A DNA stretch of 64,000 nucleotides, from NCBI GenBank assembly GCA_964433495.1, contig CAYSRC010000003.1, positions 1-64,000 on the forward strand. The letters are read 5' to 3'. This document shows positions 44,630-53,009 of the stretch, piece after piece. Below the pieces are notes generated by a model that had not been told where the DNA came from, ran no database searches, and saw only the letters and a list, made by a program, of their open reading frames with translations. A program made the position numbers and the translations under genes. This DNA comes from CAYSRC01 sp964433495. GTDB lineage: Bacteria > Bacillota > Clostridia > Oscillospirales > Ruminococcaceae. The stretch's first letter is position 1, and the number at the start of each line of letters is the position of its first letter.

Positions 44630-45775
44630 ATGTTCGAAAAAAAGGACGCGCGCGGGCTGCTCGCGCAGCTTGTAAGGGCGGACACGACCCAGCCCGAGGG
44701 GAACGAGAGAAGGCTCGTCGATTTTATAAAGGCGCGGTATGACGGCAGGGCCGAGTGCATTGTCGTCGACCACGGCGGCGCGAGGGCGTCGCTTGTCGTC
44801 AGGTTCAGCGGACGGGACAGCGGCAGGTGTGTCGCCTTTGCGGGGCACCTCGACACCGTGTCGTGCGACCCCGCGGTGTGGAGGCACGACCCCCACGCCG
44901 CCGAGGTGGAGGACGGCGTCATGTACGGGCGCGGCTGTGCCGACATGAAGGGGGGCGTCGCCTCGATGCTTCTCACCGCCGACGCCGTCGCGAGCGGCGA
45001 GCTTCGGCCGTTCTGCGACGTGATCTTCTGCTTCACCGCCGACGAGGAGGCGGGCGGCATGGGCGCGGGGGCGCTCTGCACCCACCCGGCGCTGAAGGGG
45101 GTCGACGCGCTGTTTATCTGCGAGCCGTCGGCAGGGGGGCTCGGCATATGCGAAAAGGGCGCGCTGTGGCTGCGCGTCAGCGCAAAGGGGCGCTCGTGCC
45201 ACGCCTCAAGGCCCGACCTCGGCGTCAACGCCGCCGAGGCGCTCGTGTCATTTTGGGGCGCCTTTTCGACCGCTGTCGACAGGGCTGAGGACCCGCGGCT
45301 CGGCGGATCAAGCGTCTGCCTGACGCGGATGTCGGGCGGCGCCCTTACAAATGTCGTCCCCGAGGACGCCTTTATCGAGGCGGACATCAGGACAGTCCCG
45401 AGCCAGAACCACGACGCCATCCTTGCAATCGCCCGCGGCGCTGCCTCGGATATCGAGAGGCTGTATCCCGGCTGCAAGCTCGGGATCTCGGTGCTCAACA
45501 ACCGCCCCGCGGTGGGCACCTCTCCCGAGCACCCGTTTGTGCGCTCGGTGTCCCGTGCGATACGGGGCGCAGGGTTCGACATGCCCCTTCGCGGCCTTCA
45601 CTTTTACACCGACGCCTCCCAGCTCGTGCCGGCGCTCGGTGTGCCGTTTGTCATCCTGGGGCCGGGGGACGACGCGCTCGCCCACACCGTCGACGAGCAC
45701 ATCGAGCTCGACGAGGTGGGCAGGTTCGCTGAAATCTACGCCGGTTTTTTAGGGGCCGAAAGCGATCTTGCCTGA
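44630..45775 (+). CDS. M20 family peptidase (ArgE/DapE/CPG2-like)
   Basis: A 381-residue zinc exopeptidase or deacylase. Metal-binding parts are FAGHLDTV (His, Asp), YGRGCADMKGG, and TADEEAGG (the catalytic Glu-Glu); the dimerisation domain begins near SAKGRSCHASRPDLGVNA. AAGGGG precedes ATG 44630. It is 42 bases after the nucleoside hydrolase. Its sequence differs clearly from the M20 enzyme at 27522. The true substrate (succinyl-DAP, acetyl-ornithine or a dipeptide) is not decided. Confidence 0.9.
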   Translation: MFEKKDARGLLAQLVRADTTQPEGNERRLVDFIKARYDGRAECIVVDHGGARASLVVRFSGRDSGRCVAFAGHLDTVSCDPAVWRHDPHAAEVEDGVMYGRGCADMKGGVASMLLTADAVASGELRPFCDVIFCFTADEEAGGMGAGALCTHPALKGVDALFICEPSAGGLGICEKGALWLRVSAKGRSCHASRPDLGVNAAEALVSFWGAFSTAVDRAEDPRLGGSSVCLTRMSGGALTNVVPEDAFIEADIRTVPSQNHDAILAIARGAASDIERLYPGCKLGISVLNNRPAVGTSPEHPFVRSVSRAIRGAGFDMPLRGLHFYTDASQLVPALGVPFVILGPGDDALAHTVDEHIELDEVGRFAEIYAGFLGAESDLA

Positions 45776-45798
45776 AGCCCCGCGGAAAGGATCAAAAA

Positions 45799-46623
45799 AT
45801 GCTTGCAGACCTTCACAACCACACAAACGCAAGCGACGCCTTTTTGACAAGGGCCGAGCTGCTCGAGACGGCAAAGGCCCAGGGCGTCGACTGCATTGCG
45901 GTGACCGACCACGACACCATGAAAAACAGCTTTGTCTCGGCGGACGACCCCGTAAGGGTCATTGAGGGGTGCGAGCTGTCCACCGAGACAGGGGACGGGC
46001 TGCTCGTGCACGTTTTGTGCTATCTCCCCGCGCGCAGGGACGGGCTCGAGGCGTACTTCGCGCTCATGCACAAGCGGCGCGGCGACGCGGGCGAGGTCAT
46101 GCTCGAGCGGGTGCACAGGCTCTATCCCGTGGTGACGCGCGAGCGGGTGATGCGGTACAGCCGGGTAAGCGGGGTCATCCACAAGCAGGATATCATGAAC
46201 GTGCTTGTCGATTTCGGCTATGCCGACGGGGTATACGGCGCGCTCTACCGCGAGCTGTTCAGCCGCTCGTCGGGGAGCTGCATCGAAAGGTTTAAATACG
46301 GGGACACCGAAGAGGTGATCGACATGGCGAGGTCGTCGGGCGGCGTCGTCGTGATTGCCCACGCGGGCGAATCCCATGCGGTCGGGCTTGTTGAGGACTG
46401 TGCAAGGCGCGGCGTGATAGACGGCGCCGAGGTCATGCACCCGCGAAACAGCGAGGCCGACAGGCGGGCGCTTGAGGACATCTGCGACCGATACGGTCTC
46501 ATCAGGACGGGCGGGTCGGATTTTCACGGCAGAAACAACTCGCGCACCGTCGTGCCCGGCTGCTGCTATACCGAAGAGGAGCAGCTCGAAAAGCTGCTTG
46601 CACTGAGCGAAAAAAGGAGATAA
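45799..46623 (+). CDS. PHP domain metal-dependent phosphoesterase
   Basis: A 274-residue PHP protein. The metal motif starts DLHNHTNASDA (4-14), continues with AVTDHDTM and ends with GGSDFHGRNN. This arrangement is that of the YciV/RNase AM-like and 3',5'-nucleoside bisphosphate phosphatase group. It begins 23 bases after the M20 gene, behind GGAAAGGA. A nucleotide-related role would fit the nucleoside hydrolase upstream, but that is inferred from context. Confidence 0.88.
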   Translation: MLADLHNHTNASDAFLTRAELLETAKAQGVDCIAVTDHDTMKNSFVSADDPVRVIEGCELSTETGDGLLVHVLCYLPARRDGLEAYFALMHKRRGDAGEVMLERVHRLYPVVTRERVMRYSRVSGVIHKQDIMNVLVDFGYADGVYGALYRELFSRSSGSCIERFKYGDTEEVIDMARSSGGVVVIAHAGESHAVGLVEDCARRGVIDGAEVMHPRNSEADRRALEDICDRYGLIRTGGSDFHGRNNSRTVVPGCCYTEEEQLEKLLALSEKRR

Positions 46624-46629
46624 ACAGGG

Positions 46630-46881
46630 ATGGTTTACACGAGAAAAAATCAGGGAACGTGCTCGAGCTCCACAACGGTCGAACTCGAAAACGGCATCAT
46701 CAAGGAGATAAGCGTCGCAGGCGGCTGCAACGGCAACCTCAAGGGGATATGCAGCCTGCTCAAGGGTGCAAGCGCCGAGGAGGCGATCGCCCGCATGCAG
46801 GGGATAAGGTGCGGCCTCAAAAAGACGTCCTGCCCCGACCAGATTGCGTTGGCGCTCAAGGAGGCGCTCGAGCGGCAGTAA
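46630..46881 (+). CDS. TSCPD domain small protein (TIGR03905-type)
   Basis: An 83-residue protein with the TSCPD signature near the end (KKTSCPDQIALALKEAL) and VAGGCNGNLKGICSLLKG in the middle. TSCPD domains occur at the C-terminus of class II ribonucleotide reductases; the stand-alone form has no established function. AAAAGGAG before ATG 46630 lies inside the PHP stop region, so the two are tightly linked. Confidence 0.88.
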   Translation: MVYTRKNQGTCSSSTTVELENGIIKEISVAGGCNGNLKGICSLLKGASAEEAIARMQGIRCGLKKTSCPDQIALALKEALERQ

Positions 46882-46987
46882 TCCCGTTCGGGCCGCAGGT
46901 GAAGCGAGAAGGATATTTTCCCGCTCCGCGTGCATTTGCGCGGTTTCACGCTTGCACTTTACACCGCGGGAAAGGAGATTGTCAGAC

Positions 46988-47503
46988 ATGAGAACAACGC
47001 CTATTGAGACCGAGAGGCTGTATCTGAGGGGCTTTACAAAGGACGACGCCCTGTGGGCCTATCACATTTGGAACGACCCCGAAATGGGGAGATACCTTCC
47101 CGATGAAGCGAAAGAGGACGTCGACCCGGAATATCTTAAAGTGCTTGAAGTCCTCGGCGACGACGATGAATGCACCTATCTTATCCCCGTGCTCAAGGGC
47201 TCGGGCGAAAGGGTCGGCACGTGCAGTTATATGGTGAGCGCCGACGGAAAAACCTATGACATCGCCTACTGTATCCACAAGGACTTTTGGAACAGGGGCT
47301 TTGCTACAGAGGCCGCGCTCGGCATGATCGACCGCGCCCGTCAAAGCGGGGCGAAAAGGGTCACAATCGCGGTCAGCCGCGACAACGCCCCGTCCAACTG
47401 CGTTGCGCAGAAATGCGGCGGCAGGGTCGTGAGCAAGCGGGATTATCTCAAAAAGGGGACCGATGTCCGCATGACCGAGTATATCTATGAGGTCGAGCTT
47501 TAA
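46988..47503 (+). CDS. GNAT family acetyltransferase (RimJ/RimL-like)
   Basis: A 171-residue acetyltransferase of the ribosomal-protein-acetylase-like group. It begins IETERLYLRGFTKDDA and carries the acetyl-CoA motif in HKDFWNRGFATEAALGMIDRA and RDNAPSNCVAQKCGG. ATG 46988 follows AAAGGAG. The frame is open further upstream across the TSCPD gene and is not used there. The substrate is unknown. Confidence 0.88.
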   Translation: MRTTPIETERLYLRGFTKDDALWAYHIWNDPEMGRYLPDEAKEDVDPEYLKVLEVLGDDDECTYLIPVLKGSGERVGTCSYMVSADGKTYDIAYCIHKDFWNRGFATEAALGMIDRARQSGAKRVTIAVSRDNAPSNCVAQKCGGRVVSKRDYLKKGTDVRMTEYIYEVEL

Positions 47504-47582
47504 AGCGGTGCTCGGCCCGCGGGCTTCTTGTCCCGTTTGTTTTTCTTGACTGCTTTACAGCTGCACCGAAGGGGGGCTGCGC

Positions 47583-48476
47583 GTGGTATCGTTGAGCAAA
47601 GAGTTTAAGGCGAGCTGTCTGCCCGAGGTATTTAAGCAGCGATATCCCGAAGCGGACGGGCCCTCGCTCAAGGTCGCGCTGTATGTGATGTGCAGCGGTG
47701 ACTGCGAGATAACCGAGATTTCGGAGGGGCTCGGCATCCCGGAGGAGACGGTCGAGCGGGCGGTGAACTATTGGACCAAGTTAGGGCTGTTTTTGAGCCC
47801 CGAGGGCGCGCAGGCCCGCACGGGTGCGATGGTTGCGCGCGCGCCGCTTTCGGTCGACGATGTCGGCGAGCTCACCCTCAGGAACCCCGAGCTCGAGGTT
47901 CTTTTGCAGGAGACGCAGCAGTTTCTCGCGCGGCCCCTCGACAGCCTCGAGAGCAGGACGCTTGTCGAGACCTATGAATACGACGGCTTTCCCGTCGACG
48001 TGATCCTCACGGCGGTAGCGTACTGTGCGCCGCGGGTCAAAAACAGGCGCTCGGTCGTGCACTTTGCCGCCAAAACCCTCTCGCAGTGGGCGGAAAACGG
48101 GGTGAGCGACCTCGATTCGGCCGAGCGGTACATCCATCTTCTCGAGACGAGGGAGGCCCGCGAGCGCGAGGTGGCCGAGGTTTTGGGGTGCGACGCGCCC
48201 TTTACCAAGGCGCAGCGCGGGTACATCGCCGACTGGTACGAGCAGTACGGCTACAACGCCGACTTTGTCAAGGAGGTCTTTCTGCGAAGCGGCAGGGACT
48301 CGATAAGCTACATAAATTCGGTGCTGAAGAGATGGTACGCGAGCGGGTACCGAACCATCCGGGACACACGGGCCGAGCAGACCAACGCGCCCGCCTCGGG
48401 ACGCGAAAAAAAGAAGGGCGGCAAGCAGCAAAACTCCCTTCTCAAGATGGCAATCGCGGCAAATACGGAGGACTGA
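47583..48476 (+). CDS. DnaD domain protein (primosome component)
   Basis: A 297-residue protein with an N-terminal winged-helix-like part (about 20-65: SLKVALYVMCSGDCEITEISEGLGIPEETVERAVNYW) and two DnaB_2/DnaD repeats (about 110-185 and 205-265); the second holds ADWYEQYGYNADFVKEVFLRSGRDSISYINSVLKRWYASG, close to the YxxxIxxxW signature. It serves helicase loading at replication origins or restart. The end is lysine-rich. GTG 47583 is the likely start behind GAAGGGGGG. The helicase loader follows after four bases. Confidence 0.88.
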   Translation: MVSLSKEFKASCLPEVFKQRYPEADGPSLKVALYVMCSGDCEITEISEGLGIPEETVERAVNYWTKLGLFLSPEGAQARTGAMVARAPLSVDDVGELTLRNPELEVLLQETQQFLARPLDSLESRTLVETYEYDGFPVDVILTAVAYCAPRVKNRRSVVHFAAKTLSQWAENGVSDLDSAERYIHLLETREAREREVAEVLGCDAPFTKAQRGYIADWYEQYGYNADFVKEVFLRSGRDSISYINSVLKRWYASGYRTIRDTRAEQTNAPASGREKKKGGKQQNSLLKMAIAANTED

Positions 48477-48480
48477 GCAT

Positions 48481-49470
48481 ATGCCCTACAGTGAAAGCGC
48501 ACGACGGTACGCGTCGGAGCAGCTCGAGCGCCGCAGACGGCGCGCCGAGATACTGACCGAGCGCAGGCGGGAAGAGGCGCTGGAAAAGCTGCCCGAGCTG
48601 CGAGCGCTGCGGGACAGGATAACCGAACTCGGCATAAGCGCCCTAAAGGCCGTGGCCTCGGGCGAAACGGGGGCCGGCGAATGCGCCGAGGCACAGATCG
48701 CCGAGATACAGGAAAAAATCGCGGGGCTGCTCGGGGCGGCGGGGCTGCCCGAGGACTCCCTTGAGGACTATCATTTTTGCGCTGACTGCCGCGACACCGG
48801 CAGGCTGCTGGGCGGCGGGCAGTGCGCGTGTGCGCGCAGGCTGCTGAGCGAGCACGCGCTGAACGCGATAAACGCGGTCTCGCCGCTCAAGCTGTGCTCG
48901 TTTGACACCTTCTCGCTGGGGTGGTACTCGAAGGATAAGGACCCTGAGTACGGCGCGAGCCCTTACAAAACGATGGAGAACAACCTAAAGGTGTGCCGCC
49001 GGTTCGCGGACGATTTTCCGTCGTGCGAGTCGGGGCTGCTCATGCTGGGGGATGCGGGGCTCGGCAAGACCCACCTCGCACTGAGCGTCGCAAACGAGGT
49101 TCTCAAACGCGGGCACGACGTGATCTATTGCAGCGCGCCCTCGGTCTTTAAAGCCATCGAGAAAGAACAGTTTGAGGGCAGGGACACCTCGACCGCGGAC
49201 AGCCTCAAGAGCTGCGAGCTTTTGGTGCTCGACGACCTCGGGGCCGAGTTTGTCAATCCCTTTTTGGTGAGCGCGATATACGACATCGTCAACACAAGAC
49301 TTGTTTCGGGCCTCAAAACTATTTACACGACCAACCTCACAGACCTCGACAAGATTGCGATTCGCTACAGCGAGAAGGTTTCGTCGCGCCTGGTCGGAAG
49401 TTGCCGTGTCCTCCCGTTTTTCGGCGACGACGTCAGGCTTGCAAAGAACCGGCCGGGTGTGGTACAATAA
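48481..49470 (+). CDS. dnaI: DnaI/DnaC-like replicative helicase loader ATPase
   Basis: A 329-residue AAA+ protein that loads the DnaB-type helicase. An N-terminal coiled segment is followed by a zinc motif (CADCRDTGRLLGGGQCACARR, about 100-120) as in DnaI, then Walker A GDAGLGKTHL near 193-202 and Walker B LLVLDDLGAE near 247. The end has YTTNLTDLD and the sensor region YSEKVSSRLVGSCRVLPF. GGAGG lies 9 bases before ATG 48481, inside the dnaD-type gene. The symbol is by family analogy. Confidence 0.9.
   Translation: MPYSESARRYASEQLERRRRRAEILTERRREEALEKLPELRALRDRITELGISALKAVASGETGAGECAEAQIAEIQEKIAGLLGAAGLPEDSLEDYHFCADCRDTGRLLGGGQCACARRLLSEHALNAINAVSPLKLCSFDTFSLGWYSKDKDPEYGASPYKTMENNLKVCRRFADDFPSCESGLLMLGDAGLGKTHLALSVANEVLKRGHDVIYCSAPSVFKAIEKEQFEGRDTSTADSLKSCELLVLDDLGAEFVNPFLVSAIYDIVNTRLVSGLKTIYTTNLTDLDKIAIRYSEKVSSRLVGSCRVLPFFGDDVRLAKNRPGVVQ
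49439..49468 (+). promoter_or_regulatory. Promoter of the ABC-F leader transcript
   Basis: TTGCAA (49439-49444) and TACAAT (49463-49468) are 18 bases apart, at the very end of the helicase-loader gene. Transcription from here would begin near 49475 and leave a leader of about 370 bases. Confidence 0.6.
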
Positions 49471-49536
49471 CGGCGTGAGGTCTTCCGCACGGCGGCGCTG
49501 CCTTTTGGCTCGGCCCGTCCGATAAGGAGGGGTCTC

Positions 49537-49560
49537 ATGTACAACGACAACGGCGCTTAG
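49537..49560 (+). CDS. Leader mini-ORF of seven codons before the ABC-F gene
   Basis: ATG TAC AAC GAC AAC GGC GCT TAG encodes MYNDNGA and is preceded by AAGGAGGGG at 5-bp spacing, a stronger ribosome site than most genes here. A second, even smaller frame (ATG TTA AAA TAA, 49571-49582) follows behind GGGGTGAAAGG. Such leader peptides sense drug-stalled ribosomes before ABC-F, Erm and Cat genes in other Firmicutes. Function here is inferred. Confidence 0.65.
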   Translation: MYNDNGA

Positions 49561-49581
49561 GGGTGAAAGGATGTTAAAATA

Positions 49582-49827
49582 ACCGTCTTCAGCTTTTGGA
49601 ACACATCGTCTGCGGACATATGTCTGCGTTATTTGTGTTGTCACAAGAGCCGAATGACCGTTGTTTTAGCGCTTTTCCTTGAAGCTGTTTCCTCTGCCTG
49701 AGGTTCTGCGTGTCCTTTGCGCGCCTTTGTGACATGTTTGCCGGTTGCAAAACCCTGTCCCGGCCCTGCTTTAGGATGCAAACGTCTAAAACCGTCTTCG
49801 GCTTCTGTCCGCGGACGGTCTTTTTGT
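49582..49827 (+). promoter_or_regulatory. Attenuator leader of the ABC-F gene
   Basis: Three mutually exclusive pairings can be drawn. (1) Terminator: ACCGTC at 49791-49796 with GACGGT at 49814-49819, then CTTTTTG. (2) Antiterminator: GTCTGCGGACA at 49608-49618 pairs over 11 bases (one G-U) with 49806-49816, taking the terminator apart. (3) GCGGAC (49612-49617) with GTCTGC (49622-49627) locks away the antiterminator strand. The mini-ORFs lie just upstream, where a stalled ribosome could decide between them. Confidence 0.6.
49791..49827 (+). terminator. Regulated terminator just before the ABC-F gene
   Basis: A 6-bp outer stem ACCGTC/GACGGT with an inner CGG/CCG pairing is followed by CTTTTTGTTT. 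It ends 22 bases before the ABC-F start codon, so read-through is needed for expression. Confidence 0.75.
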
Positions 49828-49848
49828 TTGCTTTGAGGAGGTGGGTAC

Positions 49849-51384
49849 ATGCTGTCTGTGAGAAATCTGACTGTTTTTCAAAATAACGACCTGAGAACGA
49901 TTGTAAAGGATTTGTCCTTTACTCTTGGAAATGGGGACAAAACCGTCGTCATCGGCGAGGAGGGCAACGGAAAATCGACCCTGCTGAAGCTGATCTATGA
50001 CCCCCGGCTCGTCGAGAGCTATGCCGAGCACACCGGCACGATCGACCGGGGCGGCGCACGCATGGGGTACCTTGCGCAGGAGCTGACCGAATACGAAAAC
50101 CGCCTGTCGGTCTATGAGTTCATGTGTTTAAACGAGACCTTTTGCTCGGCGGCGCCGCCCGAGCTCGCCCGCGCGTGCAAAAGGGTCGGGATACAGCCCG
50201 AGCTTCTCTATTCGGACCGCAGGATAGGCTCGTTCTCGGGCGGTGAACGGGTCAAGCTGCGCCTTGCGGGGCTGCTTTTAAGCGACCCCGATATCTACCT
50301 TTTGGACGAGCCGTCCAACGACCTTGATATCGACGCGCTTGTCCGGCTCGAGCGGTTCATCAACACCTGCGGCAGGCCGGTGCTGTTTGTGTCCCACGAC
50401 GAGACGCTCATCGAAAACACCGCGACATCGGTGATCCACATCGAGCGGCTCAACAAAAAGCGCGACCCGAGGCACACCGTCTCAAGCCTTGATTATGTGA
50501 CCTATATGGCCGAGCGGGCCGCGCGCTTTGAGCGCGAGGACAGGCTCGCCTTTGAGCAGGAGCGCGCGTTCAACAAAAAGATGGAAAAATTCAGGCAGAT
50601 AAAGAACAAGGTCGAGAATCAACAGAGCTCGATTTCGAGGGGAGACCCCCACGGGGGAAGGCTGCTCAAAAAGAAGATGCACTCGGTGTTGTCCACCGAA
50701 AAGCGGTTTCAAAAGGAAAAGGAGGCGATGACCAAGCACCCCAAGAGCGAGGAGCATATCCTCGCGCGGTTTGAGGAGGATGTGTCGATCCCCGAGGGAA
50801 AAACGGTTGTGGAACTAAAGCCGTTTTGCCTCAAAATCGGCGAGAGAATTCTTTCGCGGGAGGTGGCCCTGACGGTAAGGGGCCCGCGCAAGGTTTGCAT
50901 CGTCGGCAAAAACGGGTGCGGCAAAACCACGCTCATCAAACACATCTACGGCGAAATCGGGGACAGAGGTGACATCAGGGTGGGGTATATGCCGCAAAAC
51001 TACGGCGACCTGCTCCCGCCCGACCTGACGCCCGTCGATTTTCTGTGCCCCGACGGGGACAGCGACGCGCGGGGGCGGGTGCGGACCTTTTTGGGCAGCA
51101 TGCGCTACACCGCGGAGGAGATGCTGCGGCCCATCAAGGGACTGTCGGGCGGGCAGAAGGCCAAGCTGTTTTTGCTGCGGATGATTCTTTGCAGCTGTAA
51201 CTGCCTGCTGCTCGACGAGCCGACGAGGAACTTTTCGCCGCTCTCCAACCCGGTCGTGCGCGACGTTCTCAAAAGCTTCGGCGGGTGTGTGATAAGCGTG
51301 TCCCACGACAGAAAGTTTATTAACGAAGTGTGCGACACCGTACTTGTTCTCGATGAAGGGGGGCTTAAGCCGTACACCGCGTAG
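49849..51384 (+). CDS. ABC-F family ATPase, probable ribosomal protection protein
   Basis: A 511-residue protein with two ABC cassettes and no membrane segments. Cassette 1: Walker A GEEGNGKS (36-43), signature SGGE (130-133), Walker B LLDEPSNDLD (151-160), SHDE. A long charged linker (about 215-300) forms the interdomain arm that reaches into the ribosome. Cassette 2: GKNGCGKT, LSGGQKAKL and LLLDEPTRNFSPLS, where the usual NHLD is replaced by RNFS. ABC-F factors of this build remove antibiotics from the peptidyl transferase centre. GAGGAGG precedes ATG 49849. The leader with mini-ORFs supports an inducible resistance role; the drug class is unknown. Confidence 0.87.
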   Translation: MLSVRNLTVFQNNDLRTIVKDLSFTLGNGDKTVVIGEEGNGKSTLLKLIYDPRLVESYAEHTGTIDRGGARMGYLAQELTEYENRLSVYEFMCLNETFCSAAPPELARACKRVGIQPELLYSDRRIGSFSGGERVKLRLAGLLLSDPDIYLLDEPSNDLDIDALVRLERFINTCGRPVLFVSHDETLIENTATSVIHIERLNKKRDPRHTVSSLDYVTYMAERAARFEREDRLAFEQERAFNKKMEKFRQIKNKVENQQSSISRGDPHGGRLLKKKMHSVLSTEKRFQKEKEAMTKHPKSEEHILARFEEDVSIPEGKTVVELKPFCLKIGERILSREVALTVRGPRKVCIVGKNGCGKTTLIKHIYGEIGDRGDIRVGYMPQNYGDLLPPDLTPVDFLCPDGDSDARGRVRTFLGSMRYTAEEMLRPIKGLSGGQKAKLFLLRMILCSCNCLLLDEPTRNFSPLSNPVVRDVLKSFGGCVISVSHDRKFINEVCDTVLVLDEGGLKPYTA

Positions 51385-52015
51385 GATGCGCCCGGCGCGT
51401 CCCCTGGAGGTTGCCGTTTTTTTAGGTGACGGACACCCTCGGATGCGGGGCCTGTGTAAAGGGGAGGAGGGCCGAGAAGCGGTAGGGGGATTGTAAGCGG
51501 TCAGTAAAGGTCGCGACACAAGGCATGTTTAGGCGGCATGGTCTTGCGCGGTCAACCCCTCCGTCAGCTAACGCCGACACCTCCCCTTACACACGGCTCA
51601 CAAATTTTCGTGAGTTGTACCGAACGCCGTACCGATTGCGTTCGGTAGGGAAGGCTAAGGGCGTGAATCCCGAGGGATAGGTGTAAGCTTTAAGTTCCTG
51701 AAACCTCCCCCTGTCGGCGCTAATAGAAACGAACGCTGACACACCCTGCGAGCGAAGCTCAAGGGCCCGAATCCCGAGGGATGGGGGCGGGCTAAAAGAC
51801 TTGCTTCATCCCAAGCACCCCGTGTGCAAAGGGGGGGGCGGAGAAGCGGCAGGGGGATTGCGAGCGGTGAACTTAGGCCGTGACTGATAAGTTCTTTGTC
51901 TACAGGCAGACAACCGTCTCTGCGACAAAGCAGCGGGCGGTCGCGGCAGGTGGCCGTCTCTGCTGCGGGTATCATTGGCAATCGCTTCGCATATCATTTG
52001 TTGAGGTGATGCTCG
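51385..52015. repeat. Intergenic repeat cluster A
   Basis: About 630 bases without a gene, built of repeated pieces. (a) GTGTAAAGGGG...GAGAAGCGG.AGGGGGATTG occurs at 51453-51500 and, with few changes, at 51822-51867, and inverted at about 51552-51597. (b) A palindrome CCGAACG...CGTTCGG around CGTACCG is at 51620-51645. (c) GAATCCCGAGGGAT occurs at about 51665 and 51769. The same families fill the gap after metH. They look like REP/MITE-type intergenic repeats. Confidence 0.75.
51976..52004 (+). promoter_or_regulatory. Possible sigma-E-type promoter of cwlD
   Basis: GTATCAT and CATATCAT are spaced by 14 bases directly before the cwlD ribosome site. They match the sigma-E consensus only partly. 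The call rests mainly on cwlD being sporulation-controlled in relatives. Confidence 0.3.
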
Positions 52016-52768
52016 GTGTCAAAAAGAAAAGCGGCGTTTTGGCTGGTTTACGCTGCGGCCCTGTGCGCGACGCTGCTCATGCTGAGCGCGGCGTTCGGGG
52101 TCTCGAGGGCGGTCTCTGCACAGGCGGGCCCCGTTTCGGTGTACGACCGCGGGGTCGTGATCATCGACGCGGGTCACGGCGATTTTGACCCCGGCTGCGT
52201 GGCTGCGGACGGCACGCAGGAAAAGGACATCAACCTGACCATTGCGCTCTGCCTGCGGGATATCTTCTCGGCGCACGGGTACAAAACCGTCATGACCAGA
52301 ACCGACGACACGACGATGGCAGACTACGGCAGCGGGCACGCGAAGCGGACGGACACCCTGAACCGTGCGGCGCTCTTCGACTCCTTTGCGGATGCCGTCA
52401 CAATAAGTATCCATCAAAACAGCTTTTCCGACCCGACACAGCACGGCACACAGCTGTTTTACGGCGTAAAAAACGACGAGAGCCCGCTGTTGGCCGAGTG
52501 CATCATGCAGAGCGTGGTCTCGGTTTTGCAGCCCGACAACACAAGACCCCTCAAGCAGGGGACGTCGTCCATCTACATCCTCAAAAACGTCTCGTCGCCC
52601 ATCGTGCTCGTCGAGTGCGGCTTCATGACCAACCCCGATGAGCTTGCGCTGCTCAAGGACCGCGAATACTGCAAAAAGATTGCCTACTGCATCTTTTGCG
52701 GCTATGAGGATTATCTCGCCGCAAGGGAGAGCGGTGGGTCTGTCGGCCGAACCGGCGCCGACACATGA
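52016..52768 (+). CDS. cwlD: N-acetylmuramoyl-L-alanine amidase CwlD
   Basis: A 250-residue Amidase_3 zinc enzyme. It begins with a membrane anchor or signal (FWLVYAAALCATLLMLSAAFG). Catalytic parts are IIDAGHGDFDPGCV (His), QEKDINLTIAL (Glu), TISIHQNSF (His) and LVECGFMTNPDE (Glu). CwlD starts muramic-delta-lactam formation in the spore cortex. GTG 52016 follows GAGGTG at 8 bases. The length fits CwlD, and the organism makes spores (spoIIIA). A general cell-wall amidase is the alternative. Confidence 0.87.
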   Translation: MSKRKAAFWLVYAAALCATLLMLSAAFGVSRAVSAQAGPVSVYDRGVVIIDAGHGDFDPGCVAADGTQEKDINLTIALCLRDIFSAHGYKTVMTRTDDTTMADYGSGHAKRTDTLNRAALFDSFADAVTISIHQNSFSDPTQHGTQLFYGVKNDESPLLAECIMQSVVSVLQPDNTRPLKQGTSSIYILKNVSSPIVLVECGFMTNPDELALLKDREYCKKIAYCIFCGYEDYLAARESGGSVGRTGADT

Positions 52769-52817
52769 GAAAAAAGGGACAAAGACGGCTTTATCCTCCC
52801 TCACCTGACATGGATTT

Positions 52818-52854
52818 GCGCACACCCCGTTTCCCGCGGGGCGTGCGCTTTTTC
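52818..52854 (+). terminator. Terminator of cwlD
   Basis: GCGCAC-A-CCCCG pairs with CGGGG-C-GTGCGC and runs into TTTTTCTG. Confidence 0.9.
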
Positions 52855-52928
52855 TGTTTACACCCGCCGTCCGTGTGCCCGTCTGTCCCGTTCGGCCCCT
52901 CAAAAATTTTTTGAGGAGCAAAAAGGGC

Positions 52929-52957
52929 TTTACAGTTGTAAACCGCGGTTTTATAAT
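52929..52957 (+). promoter_or_regulatory. Sigma-A promoter of the metF-metH operon
   Basis: TTTACA (52929-52934) and TATAAT (52952-52957) are 17 bases apart. The leader to metF is only about 45 bases, too short for a SAM riboswitch. Confidence 0.85.
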
Positions 52958-53009
52958 CTATAGAGAAGCGAGAAGATATTGTGTTTTGTTCAAAGGAGTC
53001 GCCGCGTCA

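Noticed and set aside
52958..53009. SAM riboswitch before metF
   Set aside because: The leader after the promoter is only about 45 bases and has no matching stems, too short for any known SAM riboswitch.
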